Positions 33,786 through 43,294 of a DNA stretch of 64,000 nt are shown here, in pieces. The notes below the pieces were generated by a model, which worked only from the letters and a program-made list of their open reading frames with translations, was not told the origin of the DNA and searched no databases. A program made the position numbers and the translations under genes. The stretch comes from Actinomyces qiguomingii (GTDB lineage: Bacteria > Actinomycetota > Actinomycetes > Actinomycetales > Actinomycetaceae). Location of the stretch: contig NZ_CP025228.1 of NCBI RefSeq assembly GCF_004102025.1, forward strand, positions 2,542,001-2,606,000. Direction: 5' to 3'. How positions within the stretch are numbered: the first letter of the stretch is position 1; every line of letters begins with the position of its first letter.

Positions 33786-35057
33786 TCAGGCGAACACCTC
33801 CGCCCCCTCTTCCAGGACGGACAGCGGCACGCTCACCGCGCCGTCGGTCACCGTGAACTCGATGGGGATCGGGTTGCAGCCGCCCTTGAATCCGATGGTG
33901 GCGGGGTTGATGGCCACATCGCAGCGCTTGCAGATGATCTTGCCGTCGGCTTCGAAGTAACCGGCCGGTCCGCAGGATTCGCAGGCGTCCAAGCCCACCC
34001 CGTAGGCGCCGCCGTTCTTCAGGATCATGATGAAGCGGACCTCAGTGCCTCCTGAGGCCTGGTAGGCGAAGCGGTGCAGGTGCCCGTCAGCCAGGGTGGT
34101 GGCGGGCACGACGGCGGCGTCGCCGGCCAGCTCGTAGGGTTCCGGGTCGGACAGGGTGGGTACCTCGTTGACCTTGGCCACGGCCACGGTGCGGGTAGCC
34201 ACCAGGGCGGCGAATCCCGCTGTCGAGGCGAGCACCCACCTGCGTGAGCGGCGACGGTCTGCCCGCAGGGCCCGCGTGCGCGCTGGATTGGGCGCTGCCG
34301 GAGTCGGCCCCAACACCCGCACCAGGGCGATGACCATAGGGACGAGCCAAAGCGCGGCGATTGCGAGCAGGATGAAGCCGCCGGCGTTATTGGTCACCCA
34401 GGTCATGACTCGGAAGCCGGTCCCACCGAGCCTGATCCGGTGAGCGGACTGCAACACCCGCACCAGCTGGGCCAGATGCGTCAACCCGAAGAGGAAGGTG
34501 AACACCAGCAGAGTCAGACGGGTTAGGCCCACGGGCGCCCGCCGGACCGTGCGGTAGTAGCTGAAGGCCAGCACCGCCACGGCCACCCAACCGGCGATGA
34601 AGCCCAGCACGCGCAGCAGCATCTGCGAGGACAGCACCTCCTCTCCCGGCTCGATGAAGGCGGCCAGTTGCAGTACCACCTCCGGCACCGCACGGAAGAA
34701 GGCCAGTGCGATCGCCAGGCAGGAGAGGACTTGCGCTGCTGCGCCCAGCCGCCCGTCCCCACCCCAGGTGGGGCGGCGGACCATCAGGGCGAGGATCATA
34801 ACCAGGGCCATATCCACAATCACGCAGGCGATAAGGGTGGAAATGTTGACGCTGGTGCGCCGGTCGATCACCGAGGTGGCCCGCAGTGCCGCGAAGACCA
34901 GCGCCCCGGCGGTGCCGGTCAGGGCAGACACCAGGCGCCAGCGGCTGGCACGCGGCCACCCCTCCACGGATGCCGGTGTCAGCACCGCCGCCAGGGCGGC
35001 GTACAGCAGGAATGGCAGCGTGACCCCTCCAACAACGGAAACGAAACGTTCCAGCAC
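33786..35057 (-). CDS. DUF2318-containing membrane protein
   Basis: A 423-residue protein. About eight hydrophobic helices fill residues 5-300, and the C-terminal ~110 residues form an external DUF2318-type domain with two metal-binding CxxC motifs, CESCG and CKRCD, plus a later Cys in GFKGGCNPIP. A preceding His in GHLHRF may contribute. The domain probably binds a metal or an Fe-S centre and passes electrons outside the membrane. It is regularly linked to FTR1 and P19 genes. The GTG start at 35057 has AGGAG about 10 bp upstream. An 87-bp gap separates it from the P19 gene. Confidence 0.87.
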   Translation of the reverse strand: MLERFVSVVGGVTLPFLLYAALAAVLTPASVEGWPRASRWRLVSALTGTAGALVFAALRATSVIDRRTSVNISTLIACVIVDMALVMILALMVRRPTWGGDGRLGAAAQVLSCLAIALAFFRAVPEVVLQLAAFIEPGEEVLSSQMLLRVLGFIAGWVAVAVLAFSYYRTVRRAPVGLTRLTLLVFTFLFGLTHLAQLVRVLQSAHRIRLGGTGFRVMTWVTNNAGGFILLAIAALWLVPMVIALVRVLGPTPAAPNPARTRALRADRRRSRRWVLASTAGFAALVATRTVAVAKVNEVPTLSDPEPYELAGDAAVVPATTLADGHLHRFAYQASGGTEVRFIMILKNGGAYGVGLDACESCGPAGYFEADGKIICKRCDVAINPATIGFKGGCNPIPIEFTVTDGAVSVPLSVLEEGAEVFA

Positions 35058-35144
35058 TGCGAAGGTGCTCCTCTCGATATCGGTTGCCTATATCTGTTCG
35101 CCGGTTCCTGCGGGCCGCGCGGCGGCGGCGCGCTCACCGCGGGT

Positions 35145-35786
35145 TCACCACTCCATGGGGGTGTAGTCCCAGTCCCAGGTGAGCTCGATGGGTTCGGTCC
35201 AGAAGCGACCCTTGACGCCGGTGTCGGGATCGGTGTGCAGCACCCAGCCGTTCTCCTCCGGACTGTGGATGGTGATGGTGACCTTGTACTGGCCCGCATC
35301 CCCCAGGGCGATGTTGCCGCCGTAGTGGGGACCGTCGGAGGCGTTCATCTGCATGAAGGTGCCCTCCACCACCTCGCCGGAGCCGTCTGCGCGGGCGATG
35401 GAGTAATCCACGGTCAGGCCGGGAACGAAGTCGCCGGCGCCGTAGCCGAGGGTGTTGTCGGCCAGGGCGGTTACATCCGCTTCCAGGTGCAGGTCCGCCT
35501 GCGAGGCGGGCAGTCCGGCGGCGCCGGCGGGCTCCATGTCCACCGGCCGGAAGTAGACCAGGTTGACGCTGATCTGGCCCTCGGCCTCTTGGTCCTCCTG
35601 GGATTCGTTGACGCTGAACTCCTCGAATCCGGCCTCGTTACCGGCGTCATCACCGGAGTCCGCGGCGGCCTGCGTGGCAGCATCGGAGGAGGCGTCTGCG
35701 GCCTTGTCGGAGGAGCAGGCGGCCAGGCCGAGGGTCCCGGCCAGGACGAGCGCTCCAGCGGCACTGACGAGTTTGAGGGATCGCAT
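35145..35786 (-). CDS. P19/Tp34-type iron-binding lipoprotein
   Basis: A 213-residue lipoprotein. The signal peptide ends in LAAC near residue 24, and an acidic Ala/Asp-rich linker of about 50 residues precedes the Tp34/P19 beta-sandwich domain. That domain begins near VNLVYFRPVDMEP and includes EADVTAL, GDFVPGLTVDYSI and the C-terminal TWDWDYTPMEW. P19 proteins bind ferrous iron or copper in the periplasm through Met, His and Glu residues and work with FTR1 permeases. ATG 35786 follows AAAGGAAG. The gene ends 87 bp before the DUF2318 gene and lies 31 bp after FTR1. Confidence 0.88.
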   Translation of the reverse strand: MRSLKLVSAAGALVLAGTLGLAACSSDKAADASSDAATQAAADSGDDAGNEAGFEEFSVNESQEDQEAEGQISVNLVYFRPVDMEPAGAAGLPASQADLHLEADVTALADNTLGYGAGDFVPGLTVDYSIARADGSGEVVEGTFMQMNASDGPHYGGNIALGDAGQYKVTITIHSPEENGWVLHTDPDTGVKGRFWTEPIELTWDWDYTPMEW

Positions 35787-35817
35787 GGGGTGACTTCCTT
35801 TGCGGTTGATCGGGTAC

Positions 35818-37563
35818 TTATTCGGTTGCCCCGGACTTCCCGGCCGCGTCGTCTGCCCCTGCCGCGGCGACGTCAACACGGCGGTGACGCAGCACGGAGG
35901 CAACGGACAGGGCGATCACGACTACGGCCATGAAGGCCTGGAACAGGAGGGTCTCCCGGTAGGGGTACAGGCCCAGGTAGTCATACGTGGGCCATCCCTG
36001 AATATAGGTAGCCGGGATGATGTCGCCCTCAATGAGGGCGTGGACGCCGCCGCCGGCGAAGATGACGACGAGGACGGCCATGAGGAGACTCGTGATGGCG
36101 AAGAAGGGCCGCAGCGGAATCCTCACACTGGTGAAGCGGATGAGCAGGAAGATGACCACGAGCACCGCCACACCCGCGGCGAATCCCTGCCAAATACTGG
36201 CAGAGCCGCCGGGATCCATGGCAAACAGGGCCTCGTAGAACAATACGGTCTCGGCACCCTCACGGAACACTGCCAGGAATGACAAGGAGGCCAGGGCCCA
36301 GAATCCGCCGTCGGAGATGGAGGCCTCGGTCCTGTCCTTGATGTAGCGGTTCCAGGAAGCCACCGAGGACTTCGACAGCATCCAGTTGGATGTGAACAGC
36401 AGCATGACCATGGCCACCAGCGCCACCACGCCCTCAAGGATCTCCTGGTGGGCAGAGGCGGAGTCGTACAGCCAGGCGAATGCCAGCGCCACCAGGCCGG
36501 AGCAGGCCAGACCCGCCGCCAGACCGCCGTAGATGTACTTGACCCGGTCCTTCATACCCACCTTGAGCAGGTAGCCGATCACAGCGGCAACCACGAGGAT
36601 CGCTTCCAGGCCCTCGCGCAGCAGGATCAAGAAAGCCTGCCCGAAGGACCCGGTGATAAATGCCTTGATGGGGCTGATGCTCTCGGCAGCCCCGCCGTCC
36701 AGAGCGGCGGCGTCCTCACTCAGATAGCGCTTGAGGAGCTCGGCGTCGGCGGTGATCGTCTCGATGTCCTCGCCACCCATCATGGCCTTGCGCACGATCT
36801 TGAACTGGTTCTCCACCTGAGAGACCCGATCGCCGGATATGGCCGCCATGACGGTCTTTTCGAAGCCTAGCTTCTCGTAGTAGCCGTAGTAGGCGGTGTT
36901 GACCTGGGCGGCGCCGCCCTTCCCATCACCCGCCGCCGCCTTGGCCACGCCGGAGTCGATGAGTTCATTCATCTCATCGGCCACCTCGCCCCAGGTGCGC
37001 TCGCCGCGCCCCTCATTGACCCTGGTCGTGCTGGCCTGGAGCTCGGCCCGCTCGGTGGCGATGGTGGCGGCCTGCTCGGCGGCGTAGGTGCGCGGGTCGG
37101 CCAGATCGCCTAGGCCGTCGAGACGCGCGGCGGTGTCGGCCAGGGAGTCGGACAGTTCCGTGACGCCAGAGCTGATTGTCTCGTCATTGTCGGCGGTGTA
37201 TGCGGCCCGGCGCAGATCGGTGAAGGCCTGCCGCTGCTCGGCGGCGACCTCCGCCCCGAGGTTCTCGGTGGTGACGACCTGCAGGTTGGACGCTACGTAA
37301 CCTGAGTTGTAGGCGCGTTGGAAGGCAGCGGCGGCCCCGGAGGTGTCGCCGGAGGTGTAGGACTCCACGGCGTCTTCGAGCTGATTGGAGATGGCCTGCG
37401 CCACCGCGGTCCAGGAGTCGTAGTCCGTATCCGCTTGCGCCGCCCGCGCTGTGGTCCACCCGTGCGAAAAAGCACCGGTGAGCAGCAGCAGAACCGCTCC
37501 GAGAACGACGGCGACGCGTACCGGCTGGGGCGCGGGGCGGGTGTGGACCGGGTCTTGGGGCAT
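35818..37563 (-). CDS. FTR1-family iron permease with N-terminal external domain
   Basis: A 581-residue protein. A signal-like helix (VAVVLGAVLLLLTGAFSHGW) is followed by an external helical domain to about residue 290 and then a seven-helix FTR1 domain. Both iron-binding REXXE motifs are present: REGLEAILVV at the start of the membrane part and REGAETVLFY later. It should move iron across the membrane in partnership with P19. ATG 37563 is preferred because GAAGGAA lies 9-10 bp upstream; GTG 37581 is possible. It is the first gene of a seven-gene operon and its promoter region carries two DtxR/IdeR-like boxes. Confidence 0.9.
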   Translation of the reverse strand: MPQDPVHTRPAPQPVRVAVVLGAVLLLLTGAFSHGWTTARAAQADTDYDSWTAVAQAISNQLEDAVESYTSGDTSGAAAAFQRAYNSGYVASNLQVVTTENLGAEVAAEQRQAFTDLRRAAYTADNDETISSGVTELSDSLADTAARLDGLGDLADPRTYAAEQAATIATERAELQASTTRVNEGRGERTWGEVADEMNELIDSGVAKAAAGDGKGGAAQVNTAYYGYYEKLGFEKTVMAAISGDRVSQVENQFKIVRKAMMGGEDIETITADAELLKRYLSEDAAALDGGAAESISPIKAFITGSFGQAFLILLREGLEAILVVAAVIGYLLKVGMKDRVKYIYGGLAAGLACSGLVALAFAWLYDSASAHQEILEGVVALVAMVMLLFTSNWMLSKSSVASWNRYIKDRTEASISDGGFWALASLSFLAVFREGAETVLFYEALFAMDPGGSASIWQGFAAGVAVLVVIFLLIRFTSVRIPLRPFFAITSLLMAVLVVIFAGGGVHALIEGDIIPATYIQGWPTYDYLGLYPYRETLLFQAFMAVVVIALSVASVLRHRRVDVAAAGADDAAGKSGATE

Positions 37564-37624
37564 GCGAGCGGGTTCCTTCACGTGCTGAGCAAGGCGGGCG
37601 GCCAGTCCGTTCGTAGGCGAACGG

Positions 37625-37643
37625 ATAGGTGAGCCAGACCTGT
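37625..37643. promoter_or_regulatory. DtxR/IdeR-like iron box 1
   Basis: ATAGGTGAGCCAGACCTGT matches the consensus TTAGGTTAGCCTAACCTAA at about 13 of 19 positions by eye. It lies 62 bp upstream of the FTR1 start, in the divergent region shared with apbE. Confidence 0.55.
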
Positions 37644-37650
37644 ATCCGAA

Positions 37651-37667
37651 AGACTAGGCTCACTTAA
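37651..37667. promoter_or_regulatory. DtxR/IdeR-like iron box 2
   Basis: On the minus strand TTAAGTGAGCCTAGTCT matches the consensus TTAGGTTAGCCTAACCT at 13 of 17 positions by eye. It sits 26 bp from the centre of box 1, about 86 bp before the apbE start, so one regulator could control both directions. Confidence 0.55.
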
Positions 37668-37752
37668 ATGGTTGCGTCAAAACCGGTCGGGTGTAGAGCT
37701 GACCGGGCGTCATGATCGGATACTCGACGTAGGACCAGGTCAGGAAGGGTGC

Positions 37753-38805
37753 ATGCACGCATTGAAGGCCCCTGGCGGGCTCGACCAGACTTGGCGATTC
37801 AATGCCACCGGCTGCCACTGGAGCGTGCATACATGCTCGCCCCTGACCGACACGCTGCGCGAGAAGATCACGGCGCGCATAGACGCCTTCGAGGACGTCT
37901 GGTCGCGCTTTCGCGCCGGATCGCTGGTGCGCCGGGCCGCCGCCGGAGGTCTTCCCCGGCGGGTTGACGGCGGAGTGGAGCTGAGTCTGCCTGCGGGCTC
38001 GAGCACGCTGCTGGACCTGTACGACCGGCTGCATGCGGCCACCGGTGGGCGCATTGATCCCTTGGCCGGCGCAGACCTGGCGGAGCTCGGTTACGACGCC
38101 GATTACAGCTTCGTGGTACGCGATGGCGCCGCACAACGCCTGGGCGCGGCGCACGGACGCCCCACCTGGGCGGCCTGGGCTCGCCACGACGGCGACCGCC
38201 TAGTGTTGCGCGAGCCGGCGCTTGTCGACGTCGGTGCGGCCGGGAAGGGATTCCTTGCCGACCTGCTCGCCGGCTGGCTGCAAGAGGCCGCCCACGAGGA
38301 GTACCTGATCGATGCCGGCGGGGACCTGCTGGTGCGCAGCTGCGAGCCGGTACGCATCGGCCTGGAGCTTCCCGGGGTGGGCGGCAGCATCCCGGGCGCG
38401 CAAGGCATCCAGGGCGCGCAAGGCAATGCGACGACCCACGAAGCGGGCGGAAGCACTGGGGATGTGATCGGCGCGGTGGAGCTGACCGACGGTGCCGTAT
38501 GCGCCTCGGGCCTATCCCACCGCACCTGGGGTCCGGGCCTGCACCACATCCTGGATGCGCACACGGGTCTGCCGGTGGCGGGGGCGAGCGCCGTCGTCGC
38601 CTCTTGGACGGTGGCACGCGGCTGCGCCGAGGCAGATGGGCTGGCCACGGCGCTGTTCGTGGCCGATCCGGCCCGCCTGGCAGCAGCCGGATTCGCCTAC
38701 GACTTCGCCCTGCTGCGGGCTGACGGCTCCGCCGCCACCTCCCGCACCTGGAGCGACCTGCCCGCCGAGCTCTTCACCACCCCTCACCGAGTTCGGTCGA
38801 AATAA
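37753..38805 (+). CDS. apbE: FAD:protein FMN transferase ApbE
   Basis: A 350-residue enzyme that transfers FMN from FAD to a Thr/Ser of target proteins. Hallmarks are DVGAAGKGFLADLLAGWL, the metal-binding YLIDAGGDLLV and the C-terminal HHILDAHTGLPV and CAEADGLATALFV segments. ATG 37753 follows CAGGAAGGG; an upstream in-frame start at 37672 would cross the iron boxes. No lipobox or signal peptide is visible, so it may act in the cytoplasm or through an unusual export route. The natural substrate is probably the FMN-binding lipoprotein at 29793-30353. The C-terminus (HRVRSK) and TAA stop come from a 22-bp repeat unit. Confidence 0.9.
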   Translation: MHALKAPGGLDQTWRFNATGCHWSVHTCSPLTDTLREKITARIDAFEDVWSRFRAGSLVRRAAAGGLPRRVDGGVELSLPAGSSTLLDLYDRLHAATGGRIDPLAGADLAELGYDADYSFVVRDGAAQRLGAAHGRPTWAAWARHDGDRLVLREPALVDVGAAGKGFLADLLAGWLQEAAHEEYLIDAGGDLLVRSCEPVRIGLELPGVGGSIPGAQGIQGAQGNATTHEAGGSTGDVIGAVELTDGAVCASGLSHRTWGPGLHHILDAHTGLPVAGASAVVASWTVARGCAEADGLATALFVADPARLAAAGFAYDFALLRADGSAATSRTWSDLPAELFTTPHRVRSK

Positions 38806-38849
38806 CCACCGAGGTCGGTCGAAATAACCACCGAGGTCGGTCCGATCCG
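38784..38849. repeat. 22-bp tandem repeat array, 3 units
   Basis: Units start at 38784, 38806 and 38828 with exact 22-bp period and core CCGAGGTCGGTCGAAATAA. The first unit holds the apbE stop codon. The array fills the gap between apbE and the convergent miaB gene. Confidence 0.88.
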
Positions 38850-38859
38850 AGCCAGCTAC

Positions 38860-40569
38860 TCAGGCGCGGACACGAATGGTGGGCATGCCGATTGACACCG
38901 GCGCCGCATCCGGCTCCGGCTCCGCGCGGGCCTCACGGCGCCGCCGCTCCCAGGCGTCCCCGGCGCGGGTGCGCCGCACCTCGAACAGGGCGGGGCCGTC
39001 ATCTGGCCAGATGCGGTCCCCGGCGCTGCGCCCCGCATCACCCCTGAGCGCCCCGCCGGCTCCGCCGCAGCGGGCGGAGTCCGCAATGAGGTTGTGGGGG
39101 GCGCCATGCGTAACCCGGACGGTGAGCATGTCACCGGGCCGCGGGGCACCGGCTCCATAGTCGCCAGCCGCCAGCCCGGACGGCACAGCAGCGTGCACCA
39201 GGCGGTTGTCGGCGGCGCGCCCGGAGACGCGCGCCGTAGCCCGGTCACGACGCCCCTCCCCCTCGGCCACAAGGATTTCGACGACGCGCCCCTCCTGGCG
39301 CTCGTTCTCCTCCTGGGCGATGCGCCGAACCAGCTGGTCCAGACGGGCGTAGCGCTCCTTGACCACCTCGGTGGGCACCTGATCAGGCATACCAGCGGCC
39401 GGAGTGCCCGGGCGCGGGGAGAATTCGAAGGTGAAGGCGGAGGCGAAGCGGGCCTGCTCGACGACGTCGAGGGTCGCCTGGAAGTCCTCCTCGGTCTCCC
39501 CAGGAAAGCCGACGATCAGGTCGGTGGTGATGGCGGCCTCGGGGATCCGTTCGCGCACGCGCTCCAAAATGTCCAGGAACCGCCGAGTACGGTAGGAGCG
39601 GCGCATTGCCCGCAGGATCCGGTCCGAGCCGGACTGCAGCGGCATGTGCAGGCTAGGCATAACGGTGGGTGTGTCGGCCATGGCGTCGATGACGTCGTCG
39701 GTGAAGGCCGCCGGGTGCGGGCTGGTGAAGCGCACCCGCTCGATGCCCTCCACGTTCCCAGCCGCGCGCAGCAGGCCCGCGAAGGCGCCGCGCTCACCGA
39801 AGCCGACTCCGTAGGAGTTGACGTTCTGCCCTAGCAGGGTGACCTCAATGGCGCCCTGGGCGGCCACGGCCTCCACCTCCGCCAGCACATCCCCGGGGCG
39901 CCGATCGCGCTGCTTGCCGCGCAGGGAGGGCACGATGCAGAAGGTGCAGGTGTTGTTGCAGCCCACCGCGATGGACACCCAGGCGGCGTAGGCGGATTCG
40001 CGCCGTGTAGGCAAAGTGGAGGGGAAGACCTTCAGGGACTCCTCGATCTCCACGGCGGCCTCGCGGTTGTGACGGGCGCGGTCCAGCAAGGCGGGCAGCA
40101 CGTCGATGTTGTGGGTGCCGAAAACGACGTCGACCCATGGGGCCTTCTCGACGATCCCCTCCCCCATCTGCTGGGCCAGGCAGCCGGCCACGGCGATCTG
40201 CATGCCGGGGCGCTCCCGCTTGACGGCGGCGAGTTGTCCGAGATTGCCGAACAGGCGGGTGGCGGCATTCTCCCGCACGGAGCAAGTGTTGATGATCACC
40301 ACATCGGCACCACCGTCGCCGGCGGTGGTGGCGCGCGCGGCGACCTCGGGAACGTCCTCGGCGCGGCGGTACCCGGCCTGTTCCAGCAGGCCGGCCATGT
40401 GCTCGGAGTCGTGGACATTCATCTGGCAGCCGAGGGTGCGCACATGGTAGGTGCGCGGCAGCCGTCCGCGCGACGGGACGGCACTGGGGGCGGCCGCGGC
40501 GCGGGTACCACCGACGGTGCCGCCGGCTTGGCCGACATCACTGGCGCGGGGAGCTTCGAGCATGGTCAT
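38860..40569 (-). CDS. miaB: tRNA-2-methylthio-N6-dimethylallyladenosine synthase
   Basis: Radical-SAM methylthiotransferase acting on i6A37 made by MiaA. The N-terminal UPF0004 domain has [16 protein letters not shown] with cluster-binding Cys, plus NTCSVRENA and AGCLAQ. The radical-SAM cluster motif is CNNTCTFC near residue 192, followed by a TRAM domain ([12 protein letters not shown]...). Length is about 569 residues. The last ~90 residues beyond TRAM are Arg/Ala-rich and not typical of the family. ATG 40569 has no ribosome site, but TAGACT lies 8 bp upstream, so leaderless expression is possible; ATG 40563 is an alternative. Confidence 0.93.
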   Translation of the reverse strand: MTMLEAPRASDVGQAGGTVGGTRAAAAPSAVPSRGRLPRTYHVRTLGCQMNVHDSEHMAGLLEQAGYRRAEDVPEVAARATTAGDGGADVVIINTCSVRENAATRLFGNLGQLAAVKRERPGMQIAVAGCLAQQMGEGIVEKAPWVDVVFGTHNIDVLPALLDRARHNREAAVEIEESLKVFPSTLPTRRESAYAAWVSIAVGCNNTCTFCIVPSLRGKQRDRRPGDVLAEVEAVAAQGAIEVTLLGQNVNSYGVGFGERGAFAGLLRAAGNVEGIERVRFTSPHPAAFTDDVIDAMADTPTVMPSLHMPLQSGSDRILRAMRRSYRTRRFLDILERVRERIPEAAITTDLIVGFPGETEEDFQATLDVVEQARFASAFTFEFSPRPGTPAAGMPDQVPTEVVKERYARLDQLVRRIAQEENERQEGRVVEILVAEGEGRRDRATARVSGRAADNRLVHAAVPSGLAAGDYGAGAPRPGDMLTVRVTHGAPHNLIADSARCGGAGGALRGDAGRSAGDRIWPDDGPALFEVRRTRAGDAWERRRREARAEPEPDAAPVSIGMPTIRVRA

Positions 40570-40708
40570 CGTCAGGCAGTCTAAATGATCGACTCCCAAG
40601 CACGGGAAGATCCGAAGCACGCCGCTAACGGCGCCCACAACCGCGCCCCTCGGCACCTGACTGCAGGTGGAGGGCTCACACGCAGGTCAACGAATACGCG
40701 CGTGAATT

Positions 40709-40737
40709 TTGTAACAACGACGCCCAGTCGTTGTAAT
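40709..40737 (+). promoter_or_regulatory. promoter with palindromic operator for the glutamate transporter operon
   Basis: TTGTAA (40709-40714), a 17-bp spacer and TGTAAT (40732-40737) form a good promoter. The inverted repeat ACAACGAC-N5-GTCGTTGT (40714-40734) fills the spacer and touches both hexamers, as an operator would. The expected leader before ATG 40794 is about 50 nt. Confidence 0.6.
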
Positions 40738-40793
40738 GCCTCGGAAACACGACCGGTCCATTCCCGACACGGCCACGGTATGTCATAAGGCAT

Positions 40794-41615
40794 ATGAGTG
40801 ACTCTTCGTCCGCCCCCGCCCGCACTGTCGCAGCCGAGCCGATCATATCCGCCGCGGGCGGCGGCCGCCCCGGTGGACGCGACGTGCTCGTCGAACTCAT
40901 CGACGTCAACAAGCACTTCGGTGATCTGCATGTGCTCAAGGACATCAATCTGTCCGTCCACCGGCAGGAGGTGGTCGTCGTCCTGGGGCCGTCGGGCTCG
41001 GGCAAGTCGACCCTGTGCCGCACCATCAACCGGCTGGAGTCCATCGATGCCGGCACGATTCGCATTGACGGGCAGGAACTGCCGCAGGAGGGCAAGGAGT
41101 TGGCCGGACTGCGGGCGGAGGTCGGCATGGTCTTCCAGTCCTTCAACCTGTTCGCCAACAAGACGATCCTGGACAACGTCACTTTGGGCCCCATCAAGGT
41201 CCGCGGCGCCTCCAAGAGCGAGGCCGAGGCGGAGGCCCGTCGGCTGTTGCAGCGTGTGGGAGTCGACTCCCAGGCCTCCAAGTTCCCGGCCCAGCTGTCC
41301 GGCGGGCAGCAACAGCGCGTCGCAATCGCCCGTGCCCTGGCGATGCGGCCCAAGGTGATGCTCTTTGACGAGCCCACCTCCGCCCTCGATCCTGAGATGG
41401 TCAAGGAGGTGCTCGATGTCATGGCCGAGCTGGCTGCAGAGGGCATGACCATGATCATCGTCACCCATGAGATGGGTTTCGCCCGCCAGGCCGCCGACCG
41501 CGTGGTCTTCATGGCCGACGGCGCGATCGTGGAGGAGGCCGCACCCGACGAGTTCTTCACCAGCCCGCGCACCGAACGCGCCAAGGACTTTCTGTCCAAA
41601 CTGATCACCCACTGA
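40794..41615 (+). CDS. gluA: glutamate ABC transporter ATP-binding protein
   Basis: A 273-residue polar amino acid ABC ATPase. Walker A is [12 protein letters not shown] near residue 67, Q-loop MVFQSFNLF, signature [16 protein letters not shown], Walker [16 protein letters not shown] and H-loop [10 protein letters not shown]. The order ATPase, binding lipoprotein, two permeases and the position between miaB and recX match gluABCD of corynebacteria, which supports glutamate as substrate, although other polar amino acids cannot be excluded. The first ~30 residues are extra to the family. It is preceded by a promoter with an operator-like palindrome. Confidence 0.9.
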   Translation: MSDSSSAPARTVAAEPIISAAGGGRPGGRDVLVELIDVNKHFGDLHVLKDINLSVHRQEVVVVLGPSGSGKSTLCRTINRLESIDAGTIRIDGQELPQEGKELAGLRAEVGMVFQSFNLFANKTILDNVTLGPIKVRGASKSEAEAEARRLLQRVGVDSQASKFPAQLSGGQQQRVAIARALAMRPKVMLFDEPTSALDPEMVKEVLDVMAELAAEGMTMIIVTHEMGFARQAADRVVFMADGAIVEEAAPDEFFTSPRTERAKDFLSKLITH

Positions 41616-41662
41616 CCGCAAAGCAGACCACTTCGACGACCCGCCACCTACAGGAGGTAGAC

Positions 41663-42577
41663 ATGCTCACCTCTCACCACTCACGTGGCATCCGGCGCTC
41701 TCACCGCCTGTCTGGGGCGCGACGGCGCACGTGCGCCGGGTTGGTCCGCCACGCCCGTGCACTGCTCGCCGTAGTCCTGGGGCTCTGCCTGGGCGCCGCC
41801 CTGGCCGCCTGCGCCAGCGGGGGCTCCGGCGGCTCCGGGCACACCATCCGCATCGGCATCAAATTCGATCAGCCCGGCATGGGACTGAAGGACGGCGCAC
41901 GCTACACCGGCTTCGACGTCGACATGGGCCGGGCCATCGCCAGTAAGCTCGGCTATTCGCAGGACGAAATCGTCTGGGTGGAGGCGGTCTCCGCCCAGCG
42001 CGAGACGATGCTGCAGAACGGCCAGGTGGACCTGGTCATCGGCACCTACTCGATCACGGACGCGCGCCGAGAGAAGGTCGCCTTCGCCGGCCCATACTTC
42101 ATCGCCGGGCAGGACCTGCTGGTGCGTACCGGTGCGGGCATCTCCGGACCCGATGACATGGACGGGCGCATCCTGTGCTCGGTGGAGGGGTCCACCTCCG
42201 CCCAGACGATCCGTGACAACTACTCATCGGGGACCCTCCAACTGTTCCCCGTACGGTCCTACTCCCAGTGCGTGGAGTTCCTGTCCGCGGGCACCGTTGA
42301 CGCCGTGACCACCGACAACATCATCCTGGCCGGTTTCGCGGCCCAGGCAAATTACGCGGGCAAGGTGCATGTGGTCGGTAACGCCTTCTCCGAGGAACAC
42401 TACGGCGTCGGCCTGCGCAAGGGTCAGGGCGATCTGTGCCGCTCCGTGAATCGGGCCATCACCGAGATCATCGACGAGGGCACCTGGGACCGACTGCTTC
42501 AGGACAATGTCGGCACCGCCTTCGACCCCGACGCCGCTCTCAACCCGCCCGTGGTTGACGACTCTCTGTGCGAGTAG
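41663..42577 (+). CDS. gluB: glutamate-binding lipoprotein
   Basis: A 304-residue solute-binding lipoprotein. A long basic N-region precedes the hydrophobic LLAVVLGLCLGAALAAC lipobox near residue 50. The periplasmic-binding-protein fold starts at IRIGIKFDQPGMGLKDG, with FDVDMGRAIA, VEAVSAQRETMLQNGQVD, VIGTYSITDARR and EEHYGVGLRKG segments typical of cluster-3 amino acid binders of the GluB group. AGGAGG lies 5 bp before ATG 41663. The gene lies 47 bp after gluA and 36 bp before gluC. Confidence 0.92.
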   Translation: MLTSHHSRGIRRSHRLSGARRRTCAGLVRHARALLAVVLGLCLGAALAACASGGSGGSGHTIRIGIKFDQPGMGLKDGARYTGFDVDMGRAIASKLGYSQDEIVWVEAVSAQRETMLQNGQVDLVIGTYSITDARREKVAFAGPYFIAGQDLLVRTGAGISGPDDMDGRILCSVEGSTSAQTIRDNYSSGTLQLFPVRSYSQCVEFLSAGTVDAVTTDNIILAGFAAQANYAGKVHVVGNAFSEEHYGVGLRKGQGDLCRSVNRAITEIIDEGTWDRLLQDNVGTAFDPDAALNPPVVDDSLCE

Positions 42578-42613
42578 CGGACCCGGAATCGGAAGGAAGG
42601 AAAGGAAGATCCA

Positions 42614-43294
42614 TTGGGTGAGCTTCTATCCCAGTACGACGTCCTCGGCGCGTTCTTAGTCAATATCGAGCTGACCGTCTTCTCCGCGATCGGCGCGGCC
42701 CTGCTCGGCACCATCCTGATGATCATGCGGGTGTGCCCCATGGGATCGCTGCGCGCCTTCGCGGCGGCCTTCACCAATATCGTCATGAACATCCCGCTGA
42801 CGCTGATCATCCTGGCCTGCTCGCTGGGCGTGTACGGCCAGCTCGGCATAGTTGTCTCGGGCCGCTGGGGCGAGCAGTGGTTGGCGCGCAACTCCTTCTG
42901 GCTGACGGTACTCGGCCTGAGCGTGTACACCGCCACCTTCGTGTGCGAGGCCCTGCGCTCGGGACTGAACACCGTCCCGCCCGGGCAGGCGGAGGCCGCC
43001 CGCGCAATCGGCCTGAGGTTCGGACAGACCATGGGCTCGATCGTCCTGCCCCAGACTCTGCGCGGGGCGGTGGCTCCATTGGGCAACACTCTGATCGCAC
43101 TGGCCAAGAACACCACGGTCGCCTCGGCAGCTGGCGTCTCTCAGGCCGCATCGGTCATGTCCGACATGTTCGAGTTCTCCCCGCAGCACCTGCTGGCGAT
43201 CTTCGCGGTCTTCGCCATCGGCTGGACCATCATCGTCCTGCCGATCGGGCTGCTGACAACCTCTCTGTCCCGGAAACTGGCGGTGGCACGATGA
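42614..43294 (+). CDS. gluC: glutamate ABC transporter permease
   Basis: A 226-residue HisM-type permease with about five helices. The cytoplasmic loop motif has EALRSGLNTVPPGQAEAARA followed by IVLPQTLRGAVAPLGN, the EAA signature of polar amino acid permeases. A TTG start at 42614 follows the purine-rich AAGGAAGGAAAGGAAG; no ATG or GTG in frame fits better. Its stop overlaps the ATG of gluD (ATGA). Confidence 0.92.
   Translation: MGELLSQYDVLGAFLVNIELTVFSAIGAALLGTILMIMRVCPMGSLRAFAAAFTNIVMNIPLTLIILACSLGVYGQLGIVVSGRWGEQWLARNSFWLTVLGLSVYTATFVCEALRSGLNTVPPGQAEAARAIGLRFGQTMGSIVLPQTLRGAVAPLGNTLIALAKNTTVASAAGVSQAASVMSDMFEFSPQHLLAIFAVFAIGWTIIVLPIGLLTTSLSRKLAVAR

Noticed and set aside
42733..43290. 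Longer gluD starting inside gluC
   Set aside because: The upstream part is a frame-shifted shadow of gluC; the coupled ATG at 43291 fits the permease family.
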